From the NCBI GenBank assembly GCA_000349905.1, contig KB722736.1:1935428-1999427 (forward strand): 64,000 nt of DNA, read 5' to 3'. A program made the position numbers and the translations under genes. The DNA comes from Volvariella volvacea V23. Lineage: Eukaryota; Basidiomycota; Agaricomycetes; Agaricales; Pluteaceae. Under the pieces are notes generated by a model, which was not told the origin of the DNA, did no database searches, and worked only from the letters and a program-made list of their open reading frames with translations. Positions 12,653-24,114 of the stretch are shown piece by piece. The first letter of the stretch is position 1. The number at the start of each line of letters is the position of its first letter.

Positions 12653-14908
12653 TTACTCCAGGAGTAAGTTGTCAGAAGGGCCTACTAGGGCAACTGTCGT
12701 TGACGGATCAATGTTGGGATTCCGGGCAAAAGCCATTCTGCTTGCTATGGTGGGTGCGCCAATACCATTACTATTTATCCTTGCGGTATGATAGGTTAGC
12801 TTGTAATCATAGGAGTGGCAAATTCAGACGTAGACCTACTGTACTGTGCTGCTTTCGGAAAACATGAGCATGCTCCGATACATCCGGGTTGCGCAAATGA
12901 CCCTTCAGGAATTGACAGTCAGCCTTTAAATGACTGATCGATAGCTGGTCTCACAGAGTGGTCACTGAGGAGTATGTGATTAGCGTATTGCTGCCTGGTT
13001 CATTATTGCAGAGCTTGAGACCTACTATATGGTATTTGCAACAGCTACCAGACGAATATTCATCCTACTGAGTGTGTGCATCGTGCAAAGAGTTACGCAC
13101 CAGGTTGAGTGATTCTGCAAGAACTAACCATTAACACTTGCACGAAGACTTTCGATTCGTAACCGTGATCAAGACCAACCATTCAAGTTCAATTTCAGGA
13201 GAATCTGCGAATGTCAATGCTTAGCGACATAGTTGTGAAAAGTGTGAAATCTCGCACGATAACAGGTATTTCTATTAAAGCTGCCGCTAACATCCATGTG
13301 AGGCCCTTAAACCCACATTATGAGTATCCGCGGCCTGTAGGACGTGGGTGAAACGTACCTGGTGACGCGCCAATACCCATAGCGATCCTGATGACCGTGT
13401 TCTCCATAAGCCAGCCAGCATGAGGGAAAAATGGGCAAAGTCCGTAATAAGGAAAAGACCCGCAACAGGTAGTATAGCCTGAGATTGCCTGGGCATGCAT
13501 CCCATAGTATAGTTGTCCCACTCTGAAAGCGCCTGGCTCACAGTCAAGGACACAGACCGGAAGGTCAACCGTTACAGAAAAAGGAAGCGCTTATTGGTTG
13601 CTATCCACAGTATAGCAAATCTTGAACTACCTGGAATCCACCTTCTCAAAAGCACTGTTATGAGCGAGAAAACCAAAGGAAGGCACAGGGAGGATTACCG
13701 TATACCACTGAAATGATATTGGCACTATATAGCACTCCCACAGTCACGAGAATGGCGGGAAGCCTCTGCCAAAATGCGATACTGGTGTAGGGTCATCCGT
13801 CAGAATACCTGCCAGTGGTCTAGTTCACGCTGCTGCGCCAGCACTTACACTCGTAGACAAAGCAGCGCCGTTGCCAGTTCCAAACTGAGGGCGCCAAACG
13901 CCTATTGTAAAAATAAAATCAGGAAACCGCAAAAAAGGGAATTTTTTACGAACAAAAACCGACTGCCACCACGCCTACGAAGTTTCAGTCATTCTACTAG
14001 TAAGGGCCTTGCCAGTAAAACGAGACACTTCTGCATGGACTACGCACCTGACAATCGATTTCGTGCGTAGTATTGTATCCACCAAGAACATCCAAACAGA
14101 ACACTAATCCAAAGAACCTTGACCCAATGTATATCTACAATGATAAAGAACCAGGCTATTTGGTTAACGTCAGCGGAAAAGCGCTCTGGACAAACCAGAC
14201 TAGACCACTGAAATGGTCGCTTCCCCGTATATATTCTCAACTCAAACCCAAAAGTTGAGATATACTCCCACCTGAGAATGATGGACATTAGTGATACTAC
14301 TTTGAGCTGAATGGTACTCAAAAATTTTTAAAAAATCAATAACTTACAAGTATATACCACAGGACAGATGAATAACTCGTAACGCAAATGCTAAAATCCA
14401 CAACAAATTCAGCATATGCGGTAGATTCCAACTCATCACCAACTCACCATAATGTGAGGCAACAATTTTTGGGTCTTTCCACTCCATAGAAGCGATGGCA
14501 CCAGAGTCCGTGGACAAGAGCGAAAAAGGTGACCGCAAGAGGTGTTAAATCTTGCGTAAAGCTAAGGCTTGCTCAGACCAGTACCCTGCCAGCACCTCGG
14601 TTGCGAAAGGACGTACGATCCCTCCGAATAAAAATAGCATGGCATGGTTGCCGAGAGACGAAGACGTGCCCCTTGTGTAGACTTCACTGGTATTCCTCCG
14701 TGTGCAAGGCACCTGAAATGGGAGGCTCAAGTTCATCGCCATTAGCGATTACATAGTCTCCGCCGCCACTCCGCCGCAAAAAAAGTCGACAATCCTGCCG
14801 GTTAATGAGGGTCAAATCTTTATACTTGGACCCTGACAAGACTTCTTTCTACTAAGAGGCGGTGATTAGGATGGTCTAGGCCGCTGTAGGCCGAGAACGT
14901 TATTCAAC
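12128..14908. repeat. Direct duplication, copy 1
   Basis: Matches 14995-17560 in the same order and orientation with many substitutions and small indels. Examples: TTGTCAGAAGGGCCTA at about 12668 and 15348; ATCAATGTTGGGATT at about 12708 and 15378; AGACCAACCATTCAAGTTCA at about 13171 and 15814; GTTAATGAGGGTCAA near 14801 and 17445. The homology covers exons, introns and both flanks of one membrane-protein gene, so whole gene units were duplicated. Confidence 0.85.
12653..14538 (-). CDS. Basidiomycete 7-TM-like membrane protein, tandem copy 1
   Basis: Many small exons, each with good splice borders. In order: SMEWKDPKIVASHYG; AFALRVIHLSCGIYL; WEYISTFGFELRIYTGKR; YIGSRFFGLVFCLDVLGGYN then THEIDCQ; AFGALSLELATALLCLRV; FWQRLPAILVTVGVLYSAN; VAGLFLITDFAHFSLMLAGL; GLTWMLAAALIEIPVIV; and a C-terminus MAFARNPNIDPSTTVALVG ending at the TAA at 12653-12655. 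The layout (WEY.STF.FE, basic-rich KRPFQW, .TxEIxC, repeated hydrophobic segments, LARxQGLxW) is that of a large uncharacterised Agaricomycete membrane-protein family. Copy 2's ATG aligns with an ACG here, so this gene must start at 14538 or at 14488 (MEWKDPK). No function is known. It may be functional or recently decayed. Confidence 0.6.
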
Positions 14909-15327
14909 ACAATAGGAGGTACTGAGGGTACGCACAAATGAGTTGACCCTCAGGCTCAAGTTGAAGTCGATTACTGTGCCCGCAGAGAGGAACAGCTCCA
15001 TGCAGATTGCGAATGAAGCTAATCCCCACCCACGTGCTAGTTGATACATCTCTTACTAGCCATAGTCTCCTTATACCACCCTACGAATGGGTTACGACTA
15101 ATAGCAGCACGTATCTCGCCAAGGAATTGGCGAGATGTATATCTACTACGAAAAATACAGCCCTGCGCGAGCTTAGTATCCCAGAAATTAAGTGAAGTGA
15201 AATTAATGAATCATGAAGCCATGTGAATACGCTTAGCTCTTCGTCCTCGTGGTATCGACAAGCGAATTGACTAGCCCTGATCTACACAAACAATGTTAAT
15301 CTCGAAGAGACGAGGGTAAAGGTTGGT
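14539..15327. other. Spacer between the two membrane-protein genes
   Basis: Contains the upstream part of copy 1 of the duplication (to about 14908) and the downstream part of copy 2 (from about 14995). Short ORFs here have no recognisable content. The promoter of the copy 1 gene should lie just right of 14538. Confidence 0.5.
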
Positions 15328-17560
15328 TTACTCCAGTAGGTTGTCAGAAGGGCCTAATGCCACCGTTGTCGAATGATCAATGTTGGGATTACGGGCAAAG
15401 GCTATTCCACTTGCTATGGTAGGTAAGCCCATACCTTGACTGATACTTGCAGGGAGATAGGTTGACTCAGAATCACCAAAAAGGTTAAACCAGACGTATA
15501 CCTACTGCACTGTATTGCCCTCAGAAAATAGGCACATACTTCGGTACATCCGGGTTGCACAAATGACCCTTAGGGAGTGTCAGCTTGTCATCAACTGGTC
15601 GACAGCTTGTCTTACATGATGACCACTGTGAAGTTTAGGGTTTAGTGTTGGCTTCCTACCACCACACCTGAACTTACTGTATGGCAGCTGTAACAGCTAC
15701 CACAGAAATCTTCACCTCAGTGATCACGCGGCCAACGCAACAATCACATACCAAATTGAGCGGTTCTACGAGAACCGAACTTGTCAGTTTGAATGTTTTC
15801 TGTTTACTGTAATAAGACCAACCATTCAAGTTCATTCTTAGGAGAACCTGTGAATATATTCATTGAATAACTCTACAATCGGGGGGAACTGAGAACACAC
15901 ACCACGACAGGGACTTCCACCAAAGCTGCCGCCAACACCCATGTGAAGCCCTGTGACCCATTTCGTTAGCGTCCATGTCATAAACGGCGTAGACGAAATG
16001 TACCTGTTGGCGCGCCAATACCCATAACGATCCTGATGCCCGTATTTTCCATAGGCCAAAGAGCATGAGGAAGAAAAGACCAGAGTCTGTGACAAGGAAT
16101 AGACCTGCGACTGGGAGCAGAGTGGCTGTTCTCCTGGCCAAGCAACCTATAAGATAGTCATCCCATTCTGAATAGGTCTGAAACCCAGAGTCATGGTCGA
16201 AGTATCAGCATATGCAAGTTTTTAATCACCTGAATTCCACCTTCCGTGTAAACATAGGTGTCAGCGCGATGAGCCAAAAGCAAGATACCGAAAGAATTAC
16301 CGTATACCAGCGAAACTACATTAGCACCATAAAGAATTCCTACTATTACGACGATAGCAGTGTGCCTCTGCCAAAAGGCAATTCTAAGGCAGGGCTATCA
16401 ATCGAAAATGTCAATACCAAAGCCTCATGATGATAATGCTCACACTCGAAGGCAAAGTAAGGCCGTAGCTAGCTCCAGACTGATGAAGGAAAACCCCTAT
16501 CGCAATGAAAGGAATAAATGCGCATACATGTGAGACGGGAGCAGTGCCAAGAGATGGCGGCCTTCACTGACAAAAATCGTCTTCCACCACACCTGCCAAG
16601 TTAGGGTCATCCTAGGGGTCATGTCAGCAAAAACGATTCACGCACCAGGCAATTGATTTCATGTGTGGTGTTGTATCCAGCGAGAAGATCCAAACAAACC
16701 ACTAATCCACAAAACCTTGACCCAATGTATATCTGCGTAGTAAATAGCCAAGACATTTAGTTATGAGTGGCAGGGGATGTGCTAAGGACGAACCAGACTA
16801 GGCCATTTAAATGGTCGCCTCTTCGTATATATTTCCCACTCGAATCCGAATGTTGAAATATACTCCCAACTGGGAGCGGTGAATATTGGTTGAGCATCGA
16901 TGCTTGATGGACAGATTAAGCGGCGACCTACAAGTAAATGCCCAAGGAGAGGTGAACTACCCGTAAAGTGAACGCTAGAAACAACAACAGGTTTGCATAA
17001 TACATTCTAACTCGCACAGAGACTCACCATAATGCGCTGCAATAAGCCTCGGGTCTCTCCACTCCACGGAAGCAGCAGTATTGGTACTCATAGACAAGGC
17101 AGGACGGATGGCTTTGATAGGTATCAACTAGCTACAGCCTTGAAATATCGTTTCGACCTGGAGACCGGCGGTGTTGGCTTGAACTAACCTACCAGTATCT
17201 CGGTAGGGGAGCCAAAGGCGTAAAACCCGTCCGAATAGAATTAGTACCCCATTCTGGTCCCGTTTTGGTCACCAAGAGTGGTGGCCCTTTTTGTGAGGTT
17301 CTTCATCGAACGGCAACTCCGCAACAGGGCACTTAAAATAGAGCCACTACAATCCCTAGAAGCGATTACACACACCCTACCACATCGCCGAAAAGCAAGC
17401 GAAGCCTCCGCTCGTAGAGCCTGAAAGAAGGTCGACAATCCTGTCTGTTAATGAGGGTCAAGTCTCTGACACTTGAATCCTGGAAGGACTCCAGAGCTTC
17501 TCGTGCTAGGAAGTGGTAATCGCAATGGTCTAGGCCAATTTAGGCAGAGAACCTTGCTCA
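14995..17560. repeat. Direct duplication, copy 2
   Basis: Second copy of the 12128-14908 block, same orientation. The left end aligns at GCGAATGAAGC (about 12145 and 15010). The right end aligns at GATGGTCTAGGCC / CAATGGTCTAGGCC (about 14870 and 17523). A tRNA-Phe gene lies about 75 bp beyond the right end. Confidence 0.85.
15328..17091 (-). CDS. Basidiomycete 7-TM-like membrane protein, tandem copy 2
   Basis: Paralogue of the gene at 12653-14538 with the same exon plan. It starts MSTNTAASVEWRDPRLIAAH (ATG 17091). Then AFTLRVVHLSLGIYL; WEYISTFGFEWEIYTKRRPF; YIGSRFCGLVVCLDLLAGYN then THEINC; FSFISLELATALLCLRV; FWQRHTAIVVIVGILYGANV; LLPVAGLFLVTDSGLFFLML; LWKIRASGSLWVLARQ; GFTWVLAAALVEVPVVV; and a C-terminus IAFARNPNIDHSTTVALG ending at the TAA at 15328-15330. 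Donor and acceptor sites are conserved at almost every junction, and hydrophobicity is kept through substitutions, which suggests selection acted after duplication. The function is unknown. Exact exon borders in the middle are approximate. Confidence 0.62.
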
Positions 17561-17637
17561 ACACGGTGAATGGGTTCGAGTTGCATCCGTCTTTGTGCTA
17601 ACAGGCAGTCAAATCTCAGACCTACCTTAGCGACAGC
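17092..17637. other. Spacer between copy 2 and the tRNA gene
   Basis: Holds the right end of duplication copy 2 to about 17560. Short minus-strand ORFs (17241-17438, 17530-17766) show nothing recognisable, and one of them overlaps the tRNA. Confidence 0.5.
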
Positions 17638-17741
17638 GGGTCCATAGCTCAGTTGGGAGAGCAGTAGACTGAAGCGATCTCGGAGATCGGATGCCATAGG
17701 TCGTGTTCTAAAGGTCCCGCGTTCAATCCGCGGTGGGCCCA
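17638..17741 (+). tRNA. tRNA-Phe (anticodon GAA) with intron
   Basis: A full cloverleaf can be folded: acceptor GGGTCCA with TGGGCCC plus A73, D-arm GCTC...GAGC, anticodon loop CTGAAG (GAA), and T-arm CCGCG-TTCAATC-CGCGG. The 3' anticodon strand (TCTAA) and variable loop (AGGTC) appear only after a 31-nt insertion placed right after the purine at position 37, the canonical place for nuclear tRNA introns. Removing it leaves 73 nt. A box (TAGCTCAGTTGG) and B box (GTTCAATCC) are present. One oddity is a G27-A43 mismatch at the top of the anticodon stem. An oligo-T follows within 4 nt. Confidence 0.88.
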
Positions 17742-17744
17742 TTG

Positions 17745-17754
17745 TTTTTTTTTT
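17745..17754 (+). terminator. RNA polymerase III terminator (T10)
   Basis: An uninterrupted run of ten T residues directly downstream of the tRNA-Phe gene. Confidence 0.85.
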
Positions 17755-18011
17755 GTCGCTCTCCAAGGTTCCGTCGCCCTCAAATTGGGAGTATCAATAA
17801 GGAGTCACATTATCAGAGAAAACAGAATTTAGCCTTTAATCTATACGTGAGAAGAACTGGGAAGAACCCACGTAAGAAAGTGGCCAAGGTCAATACACTG
17901 ACGCCGATATAAAATGGTAGACAAGCGGACATTGTTCATAAGATAATTATACCCACATCAAAACCGAAAACGAGACAAGTGTACAATTTATTCAGCCCCA
18001 ATGAAGGTTGA

Positions 18012-21000
18012 CTAAACGGCATCTGGGTACAACTCCTGAGCAGCCTTCTCCGCTTCGGCCTGTGCCTCATCTAATGGCCCGGCAGGCACAGCAGGTCGAA
18101 CATCTGTATCACTCTCATCCGTCGATGAGGACGTCGACGAGAATGATTCGGATTCTCCTTGTGTGGAAGAGGTCTCGGCAGCCACCTCCGTCTGCGTTTG
18201 GATGCTGACTACTTCGTCTTGACTCTGGGTCGACTCTGTGCTAGCGGCCTCGTCCTGCTGTTCTGCGGCCCTTGTCACTTGTCGTGTATCCACCACGCTG
18301 ATTTCCTTCTCTTTCTCCTTAGCATCCTCACTAACGACTTGCTCAGGCACAACCATTCCATTTGAAGGTAATGGCGCGTGATTAGGATTTCCACCAGCCT
18401 GAACGGGGTAATACTGTTGCTGTTGTTGCAGGGCTTGAGCATGTTCCTTGCTCTTCGCTTCTCTTACTTCGTCTCCCGGTACCACTGGCGGAGCAGCAAA
18501 GACATCACGTCCGGGTTCAGGCCTGTTCATTGGAACGATGGTGTTGGCATCCTCGATGGCTGGCTGTTCGTACTTCCCATCACCGGCATTTTCAGCGGGA
18601 TTGGGTGGTTGAACAGGGACGACAGGGGGTGGAGCGGCGTTGTCTTGGTGTACAGCAGCTGGGGCACGTCCACCTGGCTCACCGCCTATGACGGACACGA
18701 CGGAAGATGCTGGCTTGTGAGGGGTTGCAGCTGCGGGGCCGGTATACTGAGAATACTAGAAAATGCGCGTCAACTTTAGGAGCACAAAAAAGGGCATCTC
18801 TACATACGCTGTCGAGGAATTCGTTGCTATATCATCCAGAACTAGAGTTAGCAAATGCCGCTGCAAACTAGATCAAACTCACCAAGAAAAGTCCCAATGC
18901 TTCAACCATTTAGCATTCTTGCATTCTTGCTTTGTCCAAGGGGTACCATATGCCAAGGGGCTGAAGTGCCAATAATGCCAAATCGCAATGATCATCAATA
19001 CTGCAGCAATCTGCAGTCTGACCTTTGGCCTTAACGTCGACGTGACAAGGTCAAACACGGCACAGAAGAGCAGGATGGCGAAATACAGCGCTGGGAAGTA
19101 GTGGTGGAGGAAAAGTTGGCGGGCCATGATAAAGAACGGTATGAAGTGCAGTGCCCAGCCGACAAAGAGGAATCCGCAGAGGGCATCATATTTGACGACC
19201 TTGGCTATTCAACGGTCAAAAAATTGATGACGTGGGTGTGTATGTACACATACTATTATCAAAGTCCCGGAATCCACGCTTGGCTCGAAGTATGAGAACT
19301 GCACGGACAGCCATATATGAGAAGACAGCCGCTGTACTCAGCCACCAGATGAAGGGGTTGCCCAGCAAATAAATCTGGCGATGGTCCTTGACCCAGAAGT
19401 TCTGATCACGGCGTTAGTCTCAAGGAATGACAGCTATGCACGAGAACGTACAATACCACGGCGGAGGCGGGGCCAGGCATCAGGTCGAGAATCGTATGTG
19501 TGACGATCGGTCAGCCCGGCATTGGTGGTCCACATAACCTTTTGCAACTCCCAGAATTTACCAAAGAAACCGGGAAGCTTGTAATTGACCTTCTCAGCGT
19601 CTTGAGGTACTGTACTCTCGGAAGTCAGCTCAATTTCTCACTATGAATTCAACCCACTTACACATAGGATGCGTTGAAGTCTCAATGAACCATAACGAGT
19701 TGTCCTTGACCGCGTTCTTGTTGCACGTTACTTCTTGCTGTTCGTATGCCCATTCCGGCAGTTTGACTTTATGCGAGAACAAGTAGCATCCCGTTAGCAC
19801 GTGTCTCAACCTAAACTTCGACCTCAGAGTCCTCAATCTCTTTCCAGACTCTCTATCTCTGTTATCCGCTTCATAGATTTCCACAATCCAATCGTCGTTC
19901 GCATCGCCAGCAAATCCAGGCATACCGTAACCACTGACTTCATTCTGGAAATCTACGTCGGAAACGGGAGGTCGAATATCGTGAGAGTGGAGGTGTTTTC
20001 CTGTGGCAATGTGCTGAAGCTTGATTTTCATGCCGGAGTAGATGTAGCGTATGGGATCTGTTTCCCAGTCAAATGCGTGATCGATGTCAGCGGAGGCATT
20101 GAACAGGCGCCAGTCGTTATTGTGATCTCGGTGAGGATAGAGAGTAATTTGTTGTTCTGTTAGTTGGGGACTTAGTTAACTGGGAAGTTTGGGTGCCGAG
20201 TTACGTACGCTTGCTACCACCAGGGTATGTATGAGGGTGAGAATGAAGGTATCCTCCTTGCGTATTAACATGTCGAATAGTAACAGTAGACCCAATCCCA
20301 ATATCTATCCTCATGATATTAGCACGAGGACCAATCGACAGGGGGTGCGACTCACCAGCAAAAGTATCCGACATTTGTCTTCCGCCCAAAGTATGTTGGA
20401 ATTCCGAACTCATGAAGCCATCTCCATCTCCAGAATTCTCCAAGATCAAAAAGTGAATTTGGAACATCAGCATATAAAAGATTATTGGCACTGCAATCAA
20501 GCAGATGGCCCGAGCCATGAAGTGTTTTATGAACACTCTGGGTGGTACCCTCAAATCTCCCAACAAATTCCATAGCTGCAGTATCGTGCTACACCCAACC
20601 GTTGCAATGGTGAATAGCCCAACCCACTTTGAGCTGACCACAGCGCCCAGCGATAGTCCCGAGAGGAATAGCCACGTCCACCAAGCTTCCGTAAACGGTT
20701 TGTTTTTGTCTTCATTACAAAATGCGGTCCAGAGGAATACAGTGAGGGCGGTAAAAAAGATGAGAATGGAGTCGAGGAGGATGTGTCTTGACTGTGTGAT
20801 CATGCCGTTTTCAAAAGTGACGAATATAGATGCTAAGAGAGCGGTTGTTGCGCGGCAGTCCAGCGCGCGCAAAGTTAGATATGAAAGAGGGACGGTGGCT
20901 ACACCGAGCACGGCGGGAACCATTCGCATAGCGACATATGGCACCTTATCATAAATTCTAGCGCGAGTTAGATGAGTGAGGGTGAGTGAGTGAATAAGAT

Positions 21001-21619
21001 GTTGGATACACACTTTCCAATCTCCTTGAAATCAAAACCTCCATCAAACCCGAAAATGAAAGCGGAGAGCGTTATCAAAAGCTTTGCTAGCGGTGGATGA
21101 ACGTCGACGAAATATCTTGTCTTGATATATTTCCCCGCGAATTTACCGAAGTGTACTTCGTCGAATCTATTTCAAAGAATGCAGTCCACATGCCAGATAC
21201 CAAATGCAAAGTTGAGTACCACGTTAACCAATAAATCTCCACCCTCAACACCGGTGGGGAAATGAGATGCAGAGCAGGTCAAATACTTACACTACACTAT
21301 TCGGTTTTGAAATTTTGTACAGCCTGACACAAGCCGCAACGACGACAATTAGGATCAACAACTTCCATTCTCCAGAGGTCAAATTCAATCCACCAGGAGG
21401 GTAGTACTTCCCACCCAACGGGCCTCCAACACCACCAAGCACTCTTCCAGAACCAGGTGCAGGTATAAAGCCTCTTGAAGCAGCGGCTCTTCTTTCGTCA
21501 GCGTCGAGATGCGCGTCGCGAGGGTGAGGGAATCGTTGATGAGATACGGCTGGGGGAATACCTCCGCCAGCATTCGGAGGTGGTGAAGCCGGGCGTCGTG
21601 ATCTGACGCTGGCGGACAT
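18012..21619 (-). CDS. PMT2: Dolichyl-phosphate-mannose protein O-mannosyltransferase, PMT2 type
   Basis: The N-terminus is Pro/Gly/Arg-rich, followed by a first membrane segment (LLILIVVVAACVRLYKI). The first luminal loop carries the catalytic Asp-Glu (FDEVHFGKFAGKYIK) and DVHPPLAKLL. Next come helices with YVAMRMVPAVLGVATVPLSY, VTFENGMITQSRHILLDS and SKWVGLFTIATVG, then SGDGDGFMSSEFQHTLGG, a PMT2-subfamily feature. MIR repeats follow (19630-20160: KLQHIATGKHLHSHD; FRLRHVLTGCYLFSHK), then C-terminal helices (MARQLFLHHYFPALYFAILL). A 19-nt exon (18808-18826) supplies CNEFLDS after WDFS, leading into a last exon that encodes an unusually long Pro/Glu/Ser-rich cytosolic tail ending YPDAV. The enzyme transfers mannose from Dol-P-Man to Ser/Thr in the ER, usually as a PMT1-PMT2 heterodimer. 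Confidence 0.92.
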
Positions 21620-21896
21620 GAGGGGAAAGGAAGAGGTAGAAAGGAAGAGAATTAAAAGAGACTAATAGTTGGAAAATCTAAGGGAAAATGTGCTGGGATT
21701 GTCGGTGGTGACGGTAAAGGTTGGGATCAAGAGAAGGGCAGTGTTAATGTTTGTGGCTGGAAGTCCGTATTGACGTGTCTGATCCTCTGCCTATTTCTGG
21801 CAGCACTCATCCCTGCTCCCATTACCGCAGCACTCTGGTTGTTAGCTCGGTTGGAATTATAGTCTATCAGTACTCTGCTACAATTTTTCCTCTATT

Positions 21897-23998
21897 CTAC
21901 ACTGCTTCACGTCTGCGCGGTGCAGCTCTCAATATGTCGTCCACGCTTGAGGACACAAGGTGTCAATGGCGGAAAATTGATGGAAAGACTTTGTTCAAAC
22001 TTACCGAATAATCATCTCGGCGGCCTCGCTGGCACTCAATACCACCTGACGCTTCAACTTGTAGCTCTCAGTAATACCAAGCTCTCTCATTGAGGCAATG
22101 GTACCCTCGTTCATGTCTATTCTCCTCGTCAGTGTCAAATTAAAGAGCTTGGAAGGAAGATGCCCACCTAATCCTGCATCAGACTGTCCAGCTGTGTGTG
22201 CCGCACGCAGTTTTGTTACAAGATCTGATGAATCGTACCCTGCGTTGTCGGCCAGAATTGTCGGAATCTGTCTTAACGCTCTACCAAACGCTTCTACAGC
22301 AATAGCCTTCTTTCCTGCCACAGTTCTTGCTTCCGCGTCAACCGCGCAGCTCATCAGCATTTCCGAACAGCCACCTCCAAGGACTGTTCGTGTCTCCTTG
22401 ACTGTTTGAGATAGAACTGAGAGTGCGTCGTGTAGCGAGCGTTCAGCTTCGTCGACCATCTGATTCGTTGAACCGCGAAGAACGACTGTGCATGCCTCAC
22501 CAGCAGCAACGCCGGAGAATTTGATTAACTAAAGCATGCATTCATATAAATTCACCTTTGAACTTTGGGGATCACATACCTTGTCCTCTCCAATCATAAT
22601 CTCTTCAATCAACTCGCACTGACCCAAGCGAACGAGATCTGGCCGTTCGAATGTACTTGCGATTTCACCACCAGTGACTAGTGACAGCCTCTCAACACCC
22701 TCAAAATCAGCGTGCTCGATGACCAGTATTCCTTTCTCTGCCAGTAGTGATTCAGGATAGTTGTAGATCAATTGACGGTTGACGAAGCAATTTATGCCGT
22801 GTGCCGCGATTGCATCGACCTTGGCCTTCATCTTTTCCTGTTGAACAGTTAGTTGCAGTTATAACTTTTTATGGGTGCTACATACCCTTTCTGCCCTCTC
22901 AAGTTCGGCCAATTTTCCTGTGCTGTCAACTTTTAGTCGGGCACCAAACACTTTAATCTTGTCGGTGTCCATTGCTACGTCATGTCAGTTCAATAATCAA
23001 AATACAAGGTGCTAACACACTCACATGTATTTGCAATCAGTATTTTGGCATTTTCCAATCGTTTGGGCGAATTGACCGCAATAGTTTTATCGAGAATGAA
23101 GCCTTCCATCAATAGATGAGCTCAACGTCAGTTCATTAATGGTAGTGATCTACCCCTCACCTTCATCCAGGTATGAATCCGTTAATTTACCCCCAACCTT
23201 TTTGATGATTTGGATGTGCTCCAAATCTGTCGATCCCTAATATCGCATCTAGGGTCAAATTCACTACCCTTACATAACACAGGAGCTCACTTTGAGTCGT
23301 AGAACAGCATCGACAGCAAGATTTGCAAAATAGTCCTTGTCTTGTGAGAGAACTTTTGAAGATAATGTCGTTCTCGCGATGTTGAACAGATCTTGACGGA
23401 ATTGTGCCGGATCTGAGCTGTGATATTAAAACCGCATTGGCGATCCATAGACGCGTATATCAACGCGAATTTCAACATACAAGCTGAAATTAGAGATATA
23501 AGGATACTGATACTCACGCATTATTCACAGCAGCGCCCTCCAAGGCCTTCAAAGCAGCTGCACTGGCAATCCTATATCCATCCACAATCGTCTGCGGATG
23601 AATCTTCTGTGCAATCAACTTTTCCGCCTCCCTCAACAGCTCCGCTGCCAAAACCGTCACCGAAGTTGTCCCATCACCCACTTCATCGTCCTGCACCTTT
23701 GATATATTCACCAAGATCTTTGCAGCCGCGTTATCGAGTTGGATGGATTTTAAGATGGTTGCTCCATCATTTGTAACGTTTATTTCACCAGTTGAAGCAG
23801 ATTGGAGGATTTTGTTCATTCCTTTGGGTCCTAGCGTGGATTTGACGAGATCACCGAGAGCAAGAGCTCCAACGAAGGATGCGAGACGCGCGTTTTCGGC
23901 CTTCTCCTCCGTTGCCTACATCGTACTTGAGGGTCAAAACGGGTGAAATCAGTAGTGGCGAATCCACGAACTTGCTCGTTAAATATTTGCATAGACAT
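21897..23998 (-). CDS. CCT2: T-complex protein 1 subunit beta (CCT2)
   Basis: The first exon has only 9 codons ([12 protein letters not shown] 23998), then an intron of about 52 nt, then [17 protein letters not shown] and [21 protein letters not shown]-binding motifs [10 protein letters not shown] and [19 protein letters not shown] are present. Later exons hold [83 protein letters not shown] and [19 protein letters not shown]. After AAEMII a short last exon gives [16 protein letters not shown] and a TAG at 21897-21899. This is one of eight subunits of the cytosolic TRiC/CCT chaperonin that folds actin and tubulin. The usual hydrophilic DHHPC-like tail seen in animals is absent. It lies downstream of the Crinkler-like gene on the same strand. 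Confidence 0.94.
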
Positions 23999-24114
23999 GA
24001 TGGGGGATATTTGTCAAGTAGTGTAAAGAGGATGATTTCGTCAGGAGGTACAGTAATGAGATCTAATCTGTTTGGGTAGGCCATTCCCACACTTAGGGCC
24101 AATGCCAATCACGA

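Noticed and set aside
12653..17091. Calling both membrane-protein copies pseudogenes because no long ORF is present
   Set aside because: Short ORFs are explained by many introns; splice sites and hydrophobic exons are conserved between the copies.
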